Positions 28,685 through 37,764 of a stretch of 42,035 bases of DNA are shown here, piece after piece (position 1 is the first letter of the stretch; each line of letters opens with the position of its first letter). The translations under genes were made by a program, and so were the position numbers. This DNA comes from Desulforamulus aquiferis (GTDB lineage Bacteria; Bacillota; Desulfotomaculia; Desulfotomaculales; Desulfotomaculaceae): assembly GCA_004143605.1 (NCBI GenBank), contig AWVY01000037.1:1-42035 (forward strand), given 5' to 3'. The notes beneath the pieces were generated by a model. It saw nothing but the letters and a program-made list of their open reading frames with translations, was not told where the DNA came from and did no database searches.

Positions 28685-28963
28685 TTATTTTATTATCTCG
28701 CCAGGTTCCACCTCATCTTTTGGTTCAAGCAAAAACAGTCTATCAACTGATAACTTTGAAAGTTCTTTGCCGGTCTTTTGTTTATATAATTTTTTTATTG
28801 CATCCCGTATCATAAGTCCTAACTTTATGCTGGGTATAATCTTGCCAGTTTCGATTTTGCTGTAATAGCTAGTTTTTAAATTAACTTCTGTGGCAAGTTC
28901 AATTTGTGAAATACCTAGTTTTGTTCTATATTTTTTTAGTTCATTTTTAACTTCATATTCCAT
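28685..28963 (-). CDS. XRE-family helix-turn-helix protein, antitoxin-like
   Basis: Intact, 92 residues: KKYRTKLGISQIELATEVNL, KTSYYSKIETGKIIPSIKLG (helix-turn-helix), then a charged tail LFLLEPKDEVEPGEIIK. It starts 41 bases after the YgiT-type zinc-finger gene. In MqsA antitoxins these two domains are fused in one protein; here they are separate frames. Probably the DNA-binding part of a toxin-antitoxin locus. Confidence 0.75.
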   Translation of the reverse strand: MEYEVKNELKKYRTKLGISQIELATEVNLKTSYYSKIETGKIIPSIKLGLMIRDAIKKLYKQKTGKELSKLSVDRLFLLEPKDEVEPGEIIK

Positions 28964-29004
28964 AAATTTTACCTAATTATATGAATTTTAGTACACGGGT
29001 ACAT

Positions 29005-29288
29005 TTAAGCAAAACACACTTGAAGTTCCTTGGTTACAGAAATCTCATCTTTTGATTGGAGCAAATCATTAAATTTTATAAAGTCAATTATCATGTAATC
29101 TTTATCAAGTTCAATATTTTGTAATATATAGTCCATTTTATCTACTATATATTCATCAATTAATTCCTCGCCACAACTGGTACATACCTCAGCTGGAACA
29201 TTTAAAAATGTAACTCTTACACCTTTGTACCTCCTTTCCACAGTAGCCCTGCCTTTTACTAATTCAACCTACAGAACGGGCATAACAT
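29005..29288 (-). CDS. YgiT-type zinc-finger protein (one frameshift)
   Basis: Short zinc-finger protein as found next to DUF4258-like toxins. With one base restored near 29258 it starts MLCPFCRLNLVKGRATVERR, followed by KGVRVTFLNVPAEVCTSCGE, so both CxxC zinc pairs are present. The C-terminal half (DKMDYILQNIELDKDYMI) is extra. About 94 residues. AAAGGAGGTG lies 8 bases before the ATG. Together with the upstream DUF4258-like gene and the downstream XRE gene it forms a likely toxin-antitoxin set. Confidence 0.72.
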
Positions 29289-29592
29289 TTATTACACCTC
29301 CTTTAAAAATTATTTTGATACAAATATTTTTGTACTTTAATATTATTAGGTTTATTCATGGGGGATAATCTTCTGATTAGCCCCCACTTATTGACCTTTT
29401 TTTCAAATTTACATTTCTCAAATATCTCAATTATTTATCAAATATTCATATTCCTAATCATATATCAATTTATCAAATAAATACTACACTAAAGTATCAA
29501 CTATACAAAGTTTAATTTCAGAAGTATAAAAGTATAATGTATCACTACTCTAAAGTACTAAGTATAAATCCTAATCACTACTTACTGTTTAA
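29289..29592 (-). promoter_or_regulatory. Intergenic region with paired repeats before the YgiT-type gene
   Basis: Very AT-rich. ACTACACTAAAGTA (29483-29496) and ACTACTCTAAAGTA (29544-29557) are direct repeats, 13 of 14 identical, 61 bases apart. TATCAAAT words recur between 29430 and 29480. A GGGGGATAATC/GATTAGCCCCC hairpin lies at 29359-29386. These look like operator sites. Confidence 0.4.
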
Positions 29593-29937
29593 TTATCTAA
29601 CTCTGATTTTACCCTCTTCATTAAATCTACTATCTACTGCATACACTGTAAATATTATTATTTGATTGTCCACTAACAAGCAAACTACATGTGTCTTTGG
29701 CTTATTCGGTATTTCTAACAAATAGATTAATTTAAAAGCACTATGAGGTTCTTCCCAGTGGGAAGAAATAATTAACCTATTAGTCTTTAAAGCTGAAGTA
29801 ATTTCGTATCTAGTTAAATTATCTTCATCCATTTCCTCTAAAGCATGTTTTCGAAAATAAATCTTTTCCTTCAATCCTACCTCTACTAAGCTATCTATTA
29901 GTTCTAAAACTGCTTTGGTACTTTGTTGTTTATTCAA
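29593..29937 (-). CDS. DUF4258-like putative toxin
   Basis: Intact, 114 residues, with IYFRKHALEEMDEDNLTRYE (the RKHALERM-like family start), ITSALKTNRLI and a beta-rich second half (HVVCLLVDNQIIIFTVYAVD). DUF4258 proteins are relatives of RelE/BrnT-type toxins and often stand beside YgiT zinc fingers. The zinc-finger and XRE genes follow in the same direction after a 300-base gap, which is longer than usual for an antitoxin pair. Confidence 0.65.
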   Translation of the reverse strand: MNKQQSTKAVLELIDSLVEVGLKEKIYFRKHALEEMDEDNLTRYEITSALKTNRLIISSHWEEPHSAFKLIYLLEIPNKPKTHVVCLLVDNQIIIFTVYAVDSRFNEEGKIRVR

Positions 29938-30485
29938 TTGTCAGTTCACCTCCTTTACCATATTATACCTATATATTAGCAGTTGATTATTGTCATGTCA
30001 ACTAAATTAACATATATGTTAATTTTAGTTTATACTTTTGGCAATTATACTCACCTTACCCGTAAAGACTGTTCCCGGCTGCTTTTAAGCTGTAGTGGTA
30101 ACCTGTGAAGCCTGATAAATCAAGGCTTCTTTTTTCTTATTTTATGGGTAGTTTTGATGTTTTTGGTGGGGTTGGAAGCAATTTGCCAGCAGAAAAAGTC
30201 CCGTGCAGAATGGGAAAATTGCTTCCCAACGTTTTTCGAATTGTTTGTTAACACCCACCCAACAGGGCTGGGCTTAGAGCATACTCCATGTTTGGGAGGT
30301 AAGAACACTTTTAACGACGCATTTGATAAACCTGTAGAATAAAAGATTCAGAGGAATCAAAGCTTAATTTTTCGTAGAAGCTTAGAATTACTCTTACGCA
30401 AAATAATACTGGTTAACAAGATCCTTATTCCGAATAAATTCCGAATAAATTCCGAATAAATTCCGAATAAAACCAGAATGACTTT
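29938..30485. repeat. Gene-poor region with several repeats
   Basis: About 550 bases. 30004-30025: perfect 22-bp palindrome (arms AAATTAACATA/TATGTTAATTT) 67 bases before the DUF4258-like gene, a likely operator. 30107-30136: GAAGCC/GGCTTC hairpin followed by T-run, an orphan terminator. 30171-30230: inverted repeat with arms GTTGGAAGCAATTT and AAATTGCTTCCCAAC. 30430-30473: four tandem copies of CCGAATAAATT (the last ends AAAC). A 62-residue frame here lacks support. Confidence 0.6.
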
Positions 30486-31537
30486 TTACATTTCTTTATA
30501 GTTTGTTCCTTTTCCCTTACCTAATCGTTGCAATAATTCTTTTTTAACCATGCTCTTCAACAGGTAATTTGCCTGTTCTTTATCATTTAACCCCAGTAGC
30601 TCACGGCACGATGTGCTAAAGCATTAATAATGGCTTCCCTAATTGCTTCTCGGGGATACTCATCGATGTCATTCCGCCAAAACCCACTGACAAATGTGCT
30701 TCGTCTCATGTTGTGACTAATAGCCTTCTCGGCCTCGGAAATTATTTCAGAAATCGAACCTTCAATTCTCCGATTATCCAAAAATCTTTCCCCCCGAGAA
30801 CCTTTGACATTTTCCGTTGTTCCCGCAAACATTAAAAAGGCCACAAAAATAGAGGGAAAAAACTGTTGGGGGAAAACCCGAACATTAGGATCCCGGATAC
30901 GGTCGGAACCAGCATACCATTGTATTCAGTTAATATATTTAGTGTTTTTAAGAGTTGATCCCTAGGTAATGAAAATATGCGAGAACCTGGCCTTTTTTTC
31001 TGTAATTTAGCAATATATTGTTCAATGGCCTTCTCGTTAAGATCCTCTGGTCTGGCTCGCGGAACAGGTTTCAGGTCTTCCATAGCCTGACCTCTGCTGC
31101 TAATGTACATATAGATTTCATAATCGGTCATTTTGCGGTCGCCTTCTGCAACTCTGATATAGGATCCGCCATGTAAACCAGCAGGCTTATAGTAGCATGG
31201 CTTAAGCTCCAATGGGCATTCTGGAACCTCGGCAGCCAAAATGATTACCCCATCATATTTAATAGAGGTAAAGGTTAGTCGTAAGGGGGGCTCCATATTG
31301 GTGGCTGCCTCGGCAATATTTTTTCTTAGTTCATCTAAATTATAGATTCCTACAGGTATGAAATCCTTTTCTTCATCAAGTCCAAAGATGATGATCCCAC
31401 CAGCACGATTGCTAAATGAAGAAAGGCTGTCATAAACTTTAGGGCCCTTTAGCAGCGGCTTTAACTTCAATATTGTCCAACTCAGCCTGCAAAGACCTGA
31501 CCTCATACATAAGTTCTAATAACTCTTCCTTGGTCAA
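30486..31537 (-). pseudogene. Remnant of an AlbA_2/ATP-binding (Schlafen-like) regulator with internal deletion
   Basis: Reads TKEELLELMYEVRSLQAELD at the start, then the AlbA_2 DNA-binding domain (KVYDSLSSFSNRAGGIIIFG) and the later MEPPLRLTFTSIKYDGVIIL, SYIRVAEGDRKMTDYEIYMY, and the start of the ATPase module (PREAIREAIINALAHR). There the family should continue for roughly 150 residues, but the text jumps to a winged-helix end (LLGLNDKEQANYLLKSMVKK, LLQRLGKGKGTNYKEM). Single-base breaks also occur near 31455 and 30885. The missing centre cannot be a base-calling slip, so this is a decayed gene or a misassembly. Confidence 0.65.
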
Positions 31538-32109
31538 AATCAATCATCCTTTTCTTGCTCTTTACACTATTGGTGCCAATTCTGCCCAATCATCAATTAA
31601 TCCTTTTTACTAAGAAAATATTTCTTCTTAGCTAATTTCTAATTAAAATGAACTTGCTGTTAACCATCTATTACATCAAGATTACTTTGATTAAGGTCAT
31701 TTTCACCACGGACATCGGGGATAATCATAATAGTGCTATCGGGAGTCTTTCTCTTTCCAGAATCTTAAACATTAGTCCCATAGGTATACAGCACCGGTTG
31801 TCCCAAGGGGGTTATCTACAATAATTGTTTTCTTTTTCTTGACGGAGTGACCCATTTTTAGTTGCCGGATATATGCGATTAGGCAAACCAAGTACATAAA
31901 ATAAAACTAACTGATTTGATTATCCATCGGATCCCACAGCATTTTCCCAAGGAAGATAATCAATACATGGATTCTGTTATTTGTTCAGTATGATTATTTC
32001 ATGACCTGCGCCATTATGTTGAATCAAATATTTTGGGGATCTAGGGAAGCAAAATAAAAAACAGACGATTCAAATGAACCGTCCATTCTTTGTAAAGCCT
32101 TGATATTAT
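31538..32109. other. Decayed region left of the island
   Basis: About 570 bases with no whole gene. It contains the ATPase remnant at 31772-31855 and, between 31670 and 31770 on the minus strand, another coding-like piece (TIMIIPDVRGENDLNQSNLD). Both run into stops. Confidence 0.4.
31772..31855 (-). pseudogene. Fragment of an SMC/Rad50-like ATPase C-terminus
   Basis: Reads MGHSVKKKKTIIVDNPLGTT then GAVYLWD before a stop. The hhhhDNP-G pattern is the Walker B region of SMC-like ATPases, but only 27 residues remain. Assignment rests on this motif alone. Confidence 0.3.
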
Positions 32110-32168
32110 TGGTGCCCGGAGCCGGGGTCGAACCGGCACGGTCGTAAAACCGCAGGATTTTAAGTCCT
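32110..32168 (-). repeat. attL: 3' fragment of tRNA-Leu(TAA)
   Basis: 58 of 59 bases identical to 40604-40662 (difference at 32146, A for G). It holds the 3' end with CCA, T arm, variable arm and anticodon stem of tRNA-Leu, but lacks the 5' part. This is the usual scar of an element integrated in a tRNA gene. Confidence 0.9.
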
Positions 32169-32284
32169 TCTTTTCGCCCCAAACGCCTCAGCCAGTATTT
32201 TCATGGGTTCCCGCTTCGTGATATTCGTTAGCATGACGGGACTTCGTTTTTCTTAACCGATTATTTGCATTAAGTCCCGTGTGT

Positions 32285-32681
32285 TTAATTTAACATGAAG
32301 CTATTAAAAATAGCAAACGTAGGACTAGCCTACGAATATTTTTTAACAGCCATGTCCCTTGCCACTCGTCTAAATGCCTCCTATATTTTACCTCTATAAT
32401 ATCTTGCTAATTAATTCCATTTTTTTAAACTAAGCATATAAATTTTTTAATCCTTCTCCCCTGAACCCCTCTTTCCCCATGGGGCGGCCCTTCCTAAGTT
32501 CCCTTAAAAGCGTGCTTTTGTCACTCCCTGAGTCTCCGGTAATATAAACCACGTCTCCTCGATCTAATTCCAAGGTGAATTCGTCAAAAACGGTAAATGT
32601 AAACTCATCGTCAAGTGCTATTCCGAAAGCTTCCGAGACATCGAGGGTCCGTGAGGTTATATCGGCCTCATCGTGTTTGAT
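32285..32681 (-). pseudogene. Remnant of an ABC-type ATPase
   Basis: N-terminal part: DITSRTLDVSEAFGIALDDE, FTLELDRGDVVYI, then a P-loop GDSGSDKSTLLREL in which the usual GxGKS glycine is Asp. After about 75 residues the frame is lost. A second piece near 32290-32390 (AFRRVARDMAVKKYS, then ASPTFAIFNSFMLN and stop, with a TAG between) looks like a protein C-terminus in the same direction. The centre is missing. Just inside attL; probably dead. Confidence 0.45.
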
Positions 32682-32684
32682 TTA

Positions 32685-32931
32685 TTAAATATAAAATCCA
32701 AAATTAATTAACCCTCCCACCCTAGAAATAAAAAAGATGCCTAGACTTTTGAGCAACGTTAAATCATAAACAACATCAGCCCCTAGGCTTACCGTTGTAA
32801 AATTTATATTCTTTTGAATAGTACTTTGGATTAGAAGTCCAAAATAATGGTCGAAGAGCTGCGAGCCATTGAATTTATTGGATTATTCCTTTATTAACTC
32901 TGTCAGTTTCAACGGAACCCAATTTTTGCAT
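32685..32931 (-). pseudogene. Coding-like remnant, possibly a transposase piece
   Basis: Minus-strand text with one frame jump near 32880 reads MQKLGSVETDRVNKGIIQ, then KFNGSQLFDHYFGLLIQSTI and VSLGADVVYDLTLLKSLGIF FISRVGG. The LGIFFISR part recalls IS4-type transposases, but the match is loose and no inverted repeats are seen. No ribosome site. I see nothing else supportable between 32932 and 33029. Confidence 0.28.
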
Positions 32932-33029
32932 TATCAACAGAGGGGTTATCCGTTGTGCTTTATTTACACCTTACTACTTCACTAGTTTGTACAGTTTTTC
33001 CTTCTAATTTACATAATCTTAAGAGAAGG

Positions 33030-33652
33030 CTAAAAAGTATTTTCACGCTTATTCATAGAATCTTTCCATATCTTTTTATATTCAAGCATTTCTGAGATTC
33101 CACACGTACAACCTTCAAGAAGAGAAGCTAATCTTGTCATACTTCACCGAGGTTGCGAATATTAATATGACTTAAATGAGAGGGAAGAGAGGGATTACCT
33201 TTTGTGTCTACTGGATACCTAAAAGACATTGATCTAGGGTCAATTTCAGAGAACTCACATATACATTTTTCAACAGCCTCTAAATCATCCTTAGGGCCGT
33301 CTGGCCAAACACGTTCCAAAATATGTCTACAATCTTTCCATAAATTAAGAATAGAGTGGTGCATTGGTATTTCTTTAGGGTTCTCAATTAGTTGACTTCC
33401 ATCCTTAATAATTTCTTTTAGCTTTAATTCAATAAATTGCCGATAGAGGAACACAATCGGGTATATTAACAAATCCTGATCAGAATGAGTTTCCTGAACA
33501 TGAATCACTAGGATATCCGCACTTCTTTTATAACCTTCAGCATAAAGTCCCCAACTGTTTAAATAATTTACGCAAGCATTATGCCACCAGTCAGAATCTT
33601 TAATAAATAATGAATCCCCGAGTTTTGGCCATGGAAAATTACTATCAGACAT
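33030..33652 (-). CDS. Hypothetical helical protein (one frameshift)
   Basis: Not assigned. Reads FPWPKLGDSLFIKDSDWWHN, then LLIYPIVFLYRQFIELKLKE and HHSILNLWKDCRHILERVWP, an all-helical arrangement like HEPN-type proteins, although I do not find their RxxxxH motif. After GEV (near 33140) one base is missing. The next frame gives TRLASLLEGCTCGISEMLEY to a stop at 33030, about 207 residues in all. It follows a 102-residue gene by 12 bases, so the two form an operon, possibly a two-gene defence or toxin-antitoxin pair (inference). Confidence 0.6.
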
Positions 33653-33664
33653 TTTATACCACCA

Positions 33665-33972
33665 TTACCTATTTATTATTACCCTTATTTCATTTAGTTT
33701 TTGCTGGCTCTCACGGTATCTTACATAAAGGTGTGTTACCAGCTCTTTTATTTCAGAGATAATCCTCTCTTGCTCATCTGTAGGAGCTGTAGCCAATTTC
33801 TTAAGGCGATTTGTTATCATCCTTTTGGCTCCTAACGCACTTTTCTCACCAGCCCCATAAACCTCACAATAAATCTCCCAATAATCATAGTTAGGGAAGT
33901 CATCTTCATATCTTGGATATCTCTTTACCTTCTCTGGCCAGCTTTATCATTTGTTCCGAATCTAATATCCAT
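33665..33972 (-). CDS. Hypothetical protein, about 102 residues (one frameshift)
   Basis: Begins MDIRFGTNDKA behind GGAGGGTTACTAA. With one base restored near 33935 it continues WPEKVKRYPRYEDDFPNYDY, WEIYCEVYGAGEKSALGAKR, and a helical end (KELVTHLYVRYRESQQKLNE). No family recognised. Directly upstream of the helical 207-residue gene and probably co-transcribed. Confidence 0.55.
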
Positions 33973-34179
33973 TTAGTAACCCTCCTGCAGATGTTTCTCT
34001 TAATAAACATTAATATATTTATTCTACTTTATATTCACTAATGGGAGCTTAATAAAATATCGCAAAATTCGTCATAAATAGACAATAACAATTATAATTA
34101 ATTCAAATGAGATAAAAGGTTTGCGAATTATAGTGTAGAATAATTATCAAGGATATTTTTTAGAGATTTAGGTGATACA

Positions 34180-35175
34180 ATGTCTTTTGATTACTTTACG
34201 CTTGGAAATAAGTTAATGGAATGTCGATGTAACCTCAAATTAAGTATAGAGGAAGTCGCAAATCATATAGGAGTAAACCCTGATCAATACTTGGGTTATG
34301 AAGAAGGAAGGCTACATCCAACTGGTGATACAATTATTTTATTAGCTAAGTTATTTGTTCAAGACTTTCGCTATTTAGTAACAAATGACTATAGATCTGC
34401 AGACAAACAAATAAATGCATTATTTAGACAAAATGAAAATTTATCAAAATATGATAGATTAGGAATTCAAAAATTTGTAAGATTATGTGAATATAAAAGT
34501 TTCTTTGAGGAGTTACTAGGAAAAACAAAATCACAAGTCCCGGATTACACCCAGATTAATCTTAAGATAGATAATCCCGTCTTACAGGGTAAAAGAACTG
34601 CATATTTAGAACGAAAAAGGTTAAGGATTGAAGGTCCTGTCTCTAACATATATTCCATTCTGCGTAGCCAAAACATTAATTTGTTTAGACGAGAGATGGA
34701 AGACGGTAATATATCTGGTGTATATGTTAATTACCCTAACGTCGGACATTGTATATTAGTGAACTACCAAGAAGATATATACAGACAAAACTTTTCTGCC
34801 GCACATGAATACGCACATGCTCTCTTTGACTCAGCAAGCGATCAAAGTATCACGTATTTAAAAGACAAAGGAGCTGACATTAGGGAAAGGAGAGCAAATT
34901 CTTTTGCAAGACATTTTTTGGTTCCCGATCATGAACTTAAAAAAATTACAAAGCCCAATAATTATAATTCTTTGATTGACCTGATTTTGCGTTTGTGCCA
35001 CCATTTTAAGGTGAGTAGGTATGTGATTATTTATAGATTACAAGATATAGGGTGGTATAAAGAAGAAGCTTCAAGAAAGTTATTAAAAGAAATTAAATTA
35101 ATAATACCAAAGAATGACAAAGAAGACCCGGAACTTATAGGGCTTTCAACGGGTTTTAAAGATAAGTTAGACTGA
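34180..35175 (+). CDS. XRE-ImmA/IrrE fusion: DNA-binding metallopeptidase-like protein
   Basis: Intact, 331 residues. N-terminal helix-turn-helix (CNLKLSIEEVANHIGVNPDQ, YLGYEEGRL) and a C-terminal IrrE/ImmA-type zinc peptidase domain with the HExxH motif in FSAAHEYAHALFDSASD near residue 212 and a later RRANSFARHFLVP. Such proteins act as antitoxin-like regulators or as proteases that remove repressors of mobile elements. Its stop overlaps the start of a 52-residue frame (TGATG), and a PIN-like gene follows, so the three are translationally coupled. Confidence 0.88.
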   Translation: MSFDYFTLGNKLMECRCNLKLSIEEVANHIGVNPDQYLGYEEGRLHPTGDTIILLAKLFVQDFRYLVTNDYRSADKQINALFRQNENLSKYDRLGIQKFVRLCEYKSFFEELLGKTKSQVPDYTQINLKIDNPVLQGKRTAYLERKRLRIEGPVSNIYSILRSQNINLFRREMEDGNISGVYVNYPNVGHCILVNYQEDIYRQNFSAAHEYAHALFDSASDQSITYLKDKGADIRERRANSFARHFLVPDHELKKITKPNNYNSLIDLILRLCHHFKVSRYVIIYRLQDIGWYKEEASRKLLKEIKLIIPKNDKEDPELIGLSTGFKDKLD

Positions 35176-35333
35176 TGATTAAAAACGGTCTTTCATTCGA
35201 ATTCATCGAATTAGCAAGAAGTGCTTATCAACAAGGAACAATTACTTATGGTAAAATGCTAGAATCATTAATGCTTTCATATGAAGATGGTAAAGATATC
35301 TTATCCCAACATAATGTTTACTTTGAGGTGTGA
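35175..35333 (+). CDS. Small coupled protein, 52 residues
   Basis: Overlaps the stop of the XRE-ImmA gene (TGATG) and ends 3 bases before the PIN-like start. Reads MIKNGLSFEFIELARSAYQQ, then GTITYGKMLESLMLSYEDGK. A helical protein, not recognised. The position between a presumed antitoxin-regulator and a presumed toxin suggests a role in that module, perhaps as adaptor or second antitoxin. Confidence 0.65.
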   Translation: MIKNGLSFEFIELARSAYQQGTITYGKMLESLMLSYEDGKDILSQHNVYFEV

Positions 35334-35335
35334 AA

Positions 35336-35784
35336 ATGAGTGGAGTAGCAATAATTGATACAAGCACTTTCATAAATCTAAAGCATATCAACAGATATGA
35401 TATAGTTGAATTTCTAAAGTATTTTTTAGGGACAACCATATATGTAATAGATGAGATAAAAAAAGGTAAACCGGCAACAAAAGAATTTTACGAAAAATTA
35501 CAATCCCAAAATAAAATTCATCATGTTCAATTGGCTATTGACGATTTAATTGAAATGGCTAGGGTGCCAAATGGCAAAAAAATAAGTGACGCAGAATTGT
35601 CATGTTTCGTAAAAGCGAGAAACATGGGTTGTAAAACTTTCTGTGATGACAAGACCGCAATTAAATACGCGGCTCGATTTATTGTTCTTGGAGAATCATG
35701 GGAATAAAAGACATAATTATGGAAGCTTTTCAAAATGATTATATCGGTGAATCTGACATCGTTCATTTTGAATTTGTTAAGTAA
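35336..35784 (+). CDS. PIN-like domain protein, putative toxin (one frameshift)
   Basis: Small nuclease-like protein. Opens VAIIDTSTFINLKHINRYDI with the first PIN Asp, followed by acidic residues in IYVIDEIKKG and KKISDAELSCFVKARNMGCK, then FCDDKTAIKYAARF (conserved DD near the third strand). One G missing near 35702 cuts the frame. Restored, it goes on SWGIKDIIMEAFQNDYIGES and ends at 35784, 149 residues. The ATG at 35336 follows GAGGTG. Likely the toxin of the module. Confidence 0.7.
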
Positions 35785-35977
35785 TCAGGGTAATAATGTA
35801 CAAAGCTGTTTAGAAGACGCTTTGCGTAGCAAGTATTTAAAAAATGCTGCATGTACAGGGGACTAGTTGGAATAAGTACTAATAATCATGTTTTGAAACT
35901 TAGGTAATTTACTAACTGTACAGGAAAATACAACGCTGGTAAGCTCCAAGGCTCACCAGCGTTTTAAGTGCCAATGA
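35785..35977. other. Intergenic stretch with a hairpin at 35932-35963
   Basis: AACGCTGGT and ACCAGCGTT form a perfect 9-bp stem with further inner pairing. It lies just after the small minus-strand peptide gene and probably terminates it. No gene is seen. Confidence 0.5.
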
Positions 35978-36091
35978 TTATTGGTGCCGAAAATTTACCT
36001 CAAACAATCGGAAGTTAGTGTTCAAGTATTCGATAAGTTTTACCATAATCAAAGCAGTAAACCCTGTTATAGTAGCTACGTCTCCTACCAT
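35978..36091 (-). CDS. Small hydrophobic peptide, 37 residues
   Basis: MVGDVATITGFTALIMVKLI followed by EYLNTNFRLFEVNFRHQ. GGGAGGTG lies 5 bases before the ATG and a perfect hairpin follows the stop. One membrane-type helix and a basic tail, like small type I toxins or holin-like peptides, but no exact family match. It lies convergent to the PIN module inside the island. Confidence 0.5.
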   Translation of the reverse strand: MVGDVATITGFTALIMVKLIEYLNTNFRLFEVNFRHQ

Positions 36092-36187
36092 ACACACCAC
36101 CTCCCGAATGCCAGCTATTACGCCCTGTCCCCACTTGACATTAGCTTAACAATCTTCCGATTGCTGAGGCGGGACAAGCCTAATATA

Positions 36188-36835
36188 TCATACACCTAAG
36201 ACCATTTTCAAATAGTTAATAAGAGAACTTACCGTACAAATTTCTTTTTTATTTTTTTCCTTCATTATTTTCAAACCTTTTATTAACTGCTCTTCAGAAA
36301 GTACATCAAACAAAATTTTTAAATTTAAGTGGTTATACTTTTTGGTATTGAGATGTAAAACTCTATATCTTGAGATATAGGGATCATTGACAAGTTTACC
36401 TAAAACATTTTTCAGTTCTAGACTAATTTCTAATTTTGGATATTGTTTCAAGATGGTAATTTCAGGGTTATGTATATTCAAGTTTTTTGTATTATTAACA
36501 TTCGTATTCACCATGATAACATTTTTAAAAGTTGTGTTTCTAAAATTGCAGTTTTCTAACAAAGCTCCGACAAAGATTGTGTCCTTAAAGCTAGCTCCTT
36601 CGAAATTACTTTTTTTTAAATTAGTACCCAGGAATTCAACTCCTTCAAATTTACAACTTTTAAAGCTTACAGAAGTCATAATCGAACCTCTAAAATTTAC
36701 ATGACTAAATTCACTACCCTTGAATGTAGCTTTAAAGGCTCTACTTTTACAAAAATATTTGTGCATATACTTATGTTCTAATTTTTTTCCATAAAACGAA
36801 TTAAGTTTTGTAATACGTCTTTTATTTTCAACCAT
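36188..36835 (-). CDS. Pentapeptide-repeat protein
   Basis: Intact, 215 residues. From about residue 28 a run of five-residue repeats of the A(D/N)LXX kind (FKATFKGSEFSHVNFRGSIM, LGTNLKKSNFEGASFKDTIF) forms a right-handed beta helix. After residue 115 a non-repeat helical domain follows (YISRYRVLHLNTKKYNHLNL). Some such proteins mimic DNA and protect gyrase, others have unknown roles. Ordinary AT-rich codon use. It lies between the small peptide and the recombinase. Confidence 0.82.
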   Translation of the reverse strand: MVENKRRITKLNSFYGKKLEHKYMHKYFCKSRAFKATFKGSEFSHVNFRGSIMTSVSFKSCKFEGVEFLGTNLKKSNFEGASFKDTIFVGALLENCNFRNTTFKNVIMVNTNVNNTKNLNIHNPEITILKQYPKLEISLELKNVLGKLVNDPYISRYRVLHLNTKKYNHLNLKILFDVLSEEQLIKGLKIMKEKNKKEICTVSSLINYLKMVLGV

Positions 36836-36874
36836 AAAACAAATCCATCCCCTAACTCCTTATAAACTCTTGCA

Positions 36875-37764
36875 TTACCTCCAGCTTAATTCTTCAACTG
36901 CATTTTGTAAATCTTCTTCCCCTGGTTGGGTGTATACAAGAGTCATAGCAATGTTAGGCATCCCGTCGTTTTGCATGTGCCCAGCTAATCGTGCCACCAC
37001 ATCGAGCGGGACTTTCCTAGTGACCAACTCATGGCAGAACGAATGTCGAAGAGCGTGAGCTGTCAGATGATCAATCCCCGTAAGCTTACGGTATTCAGCA
37101 ATAATGTGCTGAACGTTACGTGTGGTCATCTGTCCTCCACGATTATTCGGGAATAGAAACTCACTGTCGCTTTTCCGCTGATTAAGGTAGAGGGTGAGGA
37201 TTTCGCGAATATCTTTATTAAGCGGGACTTCTCTATAACGGTTATGCTTACCGAGGAATTTCGCTAAACCCTTCCTTTCACTAATAACAACGTCCTGAAG
37301 CCGAAGGTCGCAAAGTTCTTGTACCGTAGGCCAGCGTGGAGCAGAACGGTAATCATCGCTAAGTCTCTAAGGTCGCCGTACCTACGCACAGCACGAATTA
37401 AAGCATTCTGCTCGTTCCGTGTTAACCACTTTGGCGTCATTTTAGCCGTGGTAACAGGTTTAACATGCTGGACAGGATTGTCCGGTATTATGCCGTGGCT
37501 GACGAGGTAGTCAAAGTAGGCTTTAAGGTGAGTTAACGTTTGTCTAACGGTATTAGGTTTCAAGTTTCTGGAAGCCCACTTTTTAAAATTTGCCACGTCT
37601 ATTTCGGTAGCTTGCCCCAGGCCATCGCCACCCCCCGTCCCCCCTTGGTAGGGGGTCTGTTCTTGCCACCATGTTGCGAATCGAGCCAAGCTTGATTTGT
37701 ACTGCCGAATGGTTAGCTCAGATTTACCGGCTAATTTTTGTTGGGCTAAGAATTCCTCGATCAT
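36875..37764 (-). CDS. Tyrosine recombinase/integrase (one frameshift)
   Basis: Site-specific recombinase, likely the island's integrase. N-terminal SAM-like core-binding domain (FLAQQKLAGKSELTIRQYKS; KPNTVRQTLTHLKAYFDYLV) and catalytic domain with Arg in LLHAGLR, HxxR in LTAHALRHSFCHELV, GH in RLAGHMQND and Tyr in AMTLVYTQPG. One base is missing near 37330 (LR-VQELCDLRL). Repaired length is about 296 residues. AAGGAG lies 8 bases before the ATG. Its codon use is richer in G+C than that of neighbouring island genes, pointing to a separate origin. Confidence 0.9.

Noticed and set aside
30154..30342. 62-residue plus-strand frame and its minus-strand partner
   Set aside because: Both frames mirror an inverted repeat; no start signal and no protein-like pattern.
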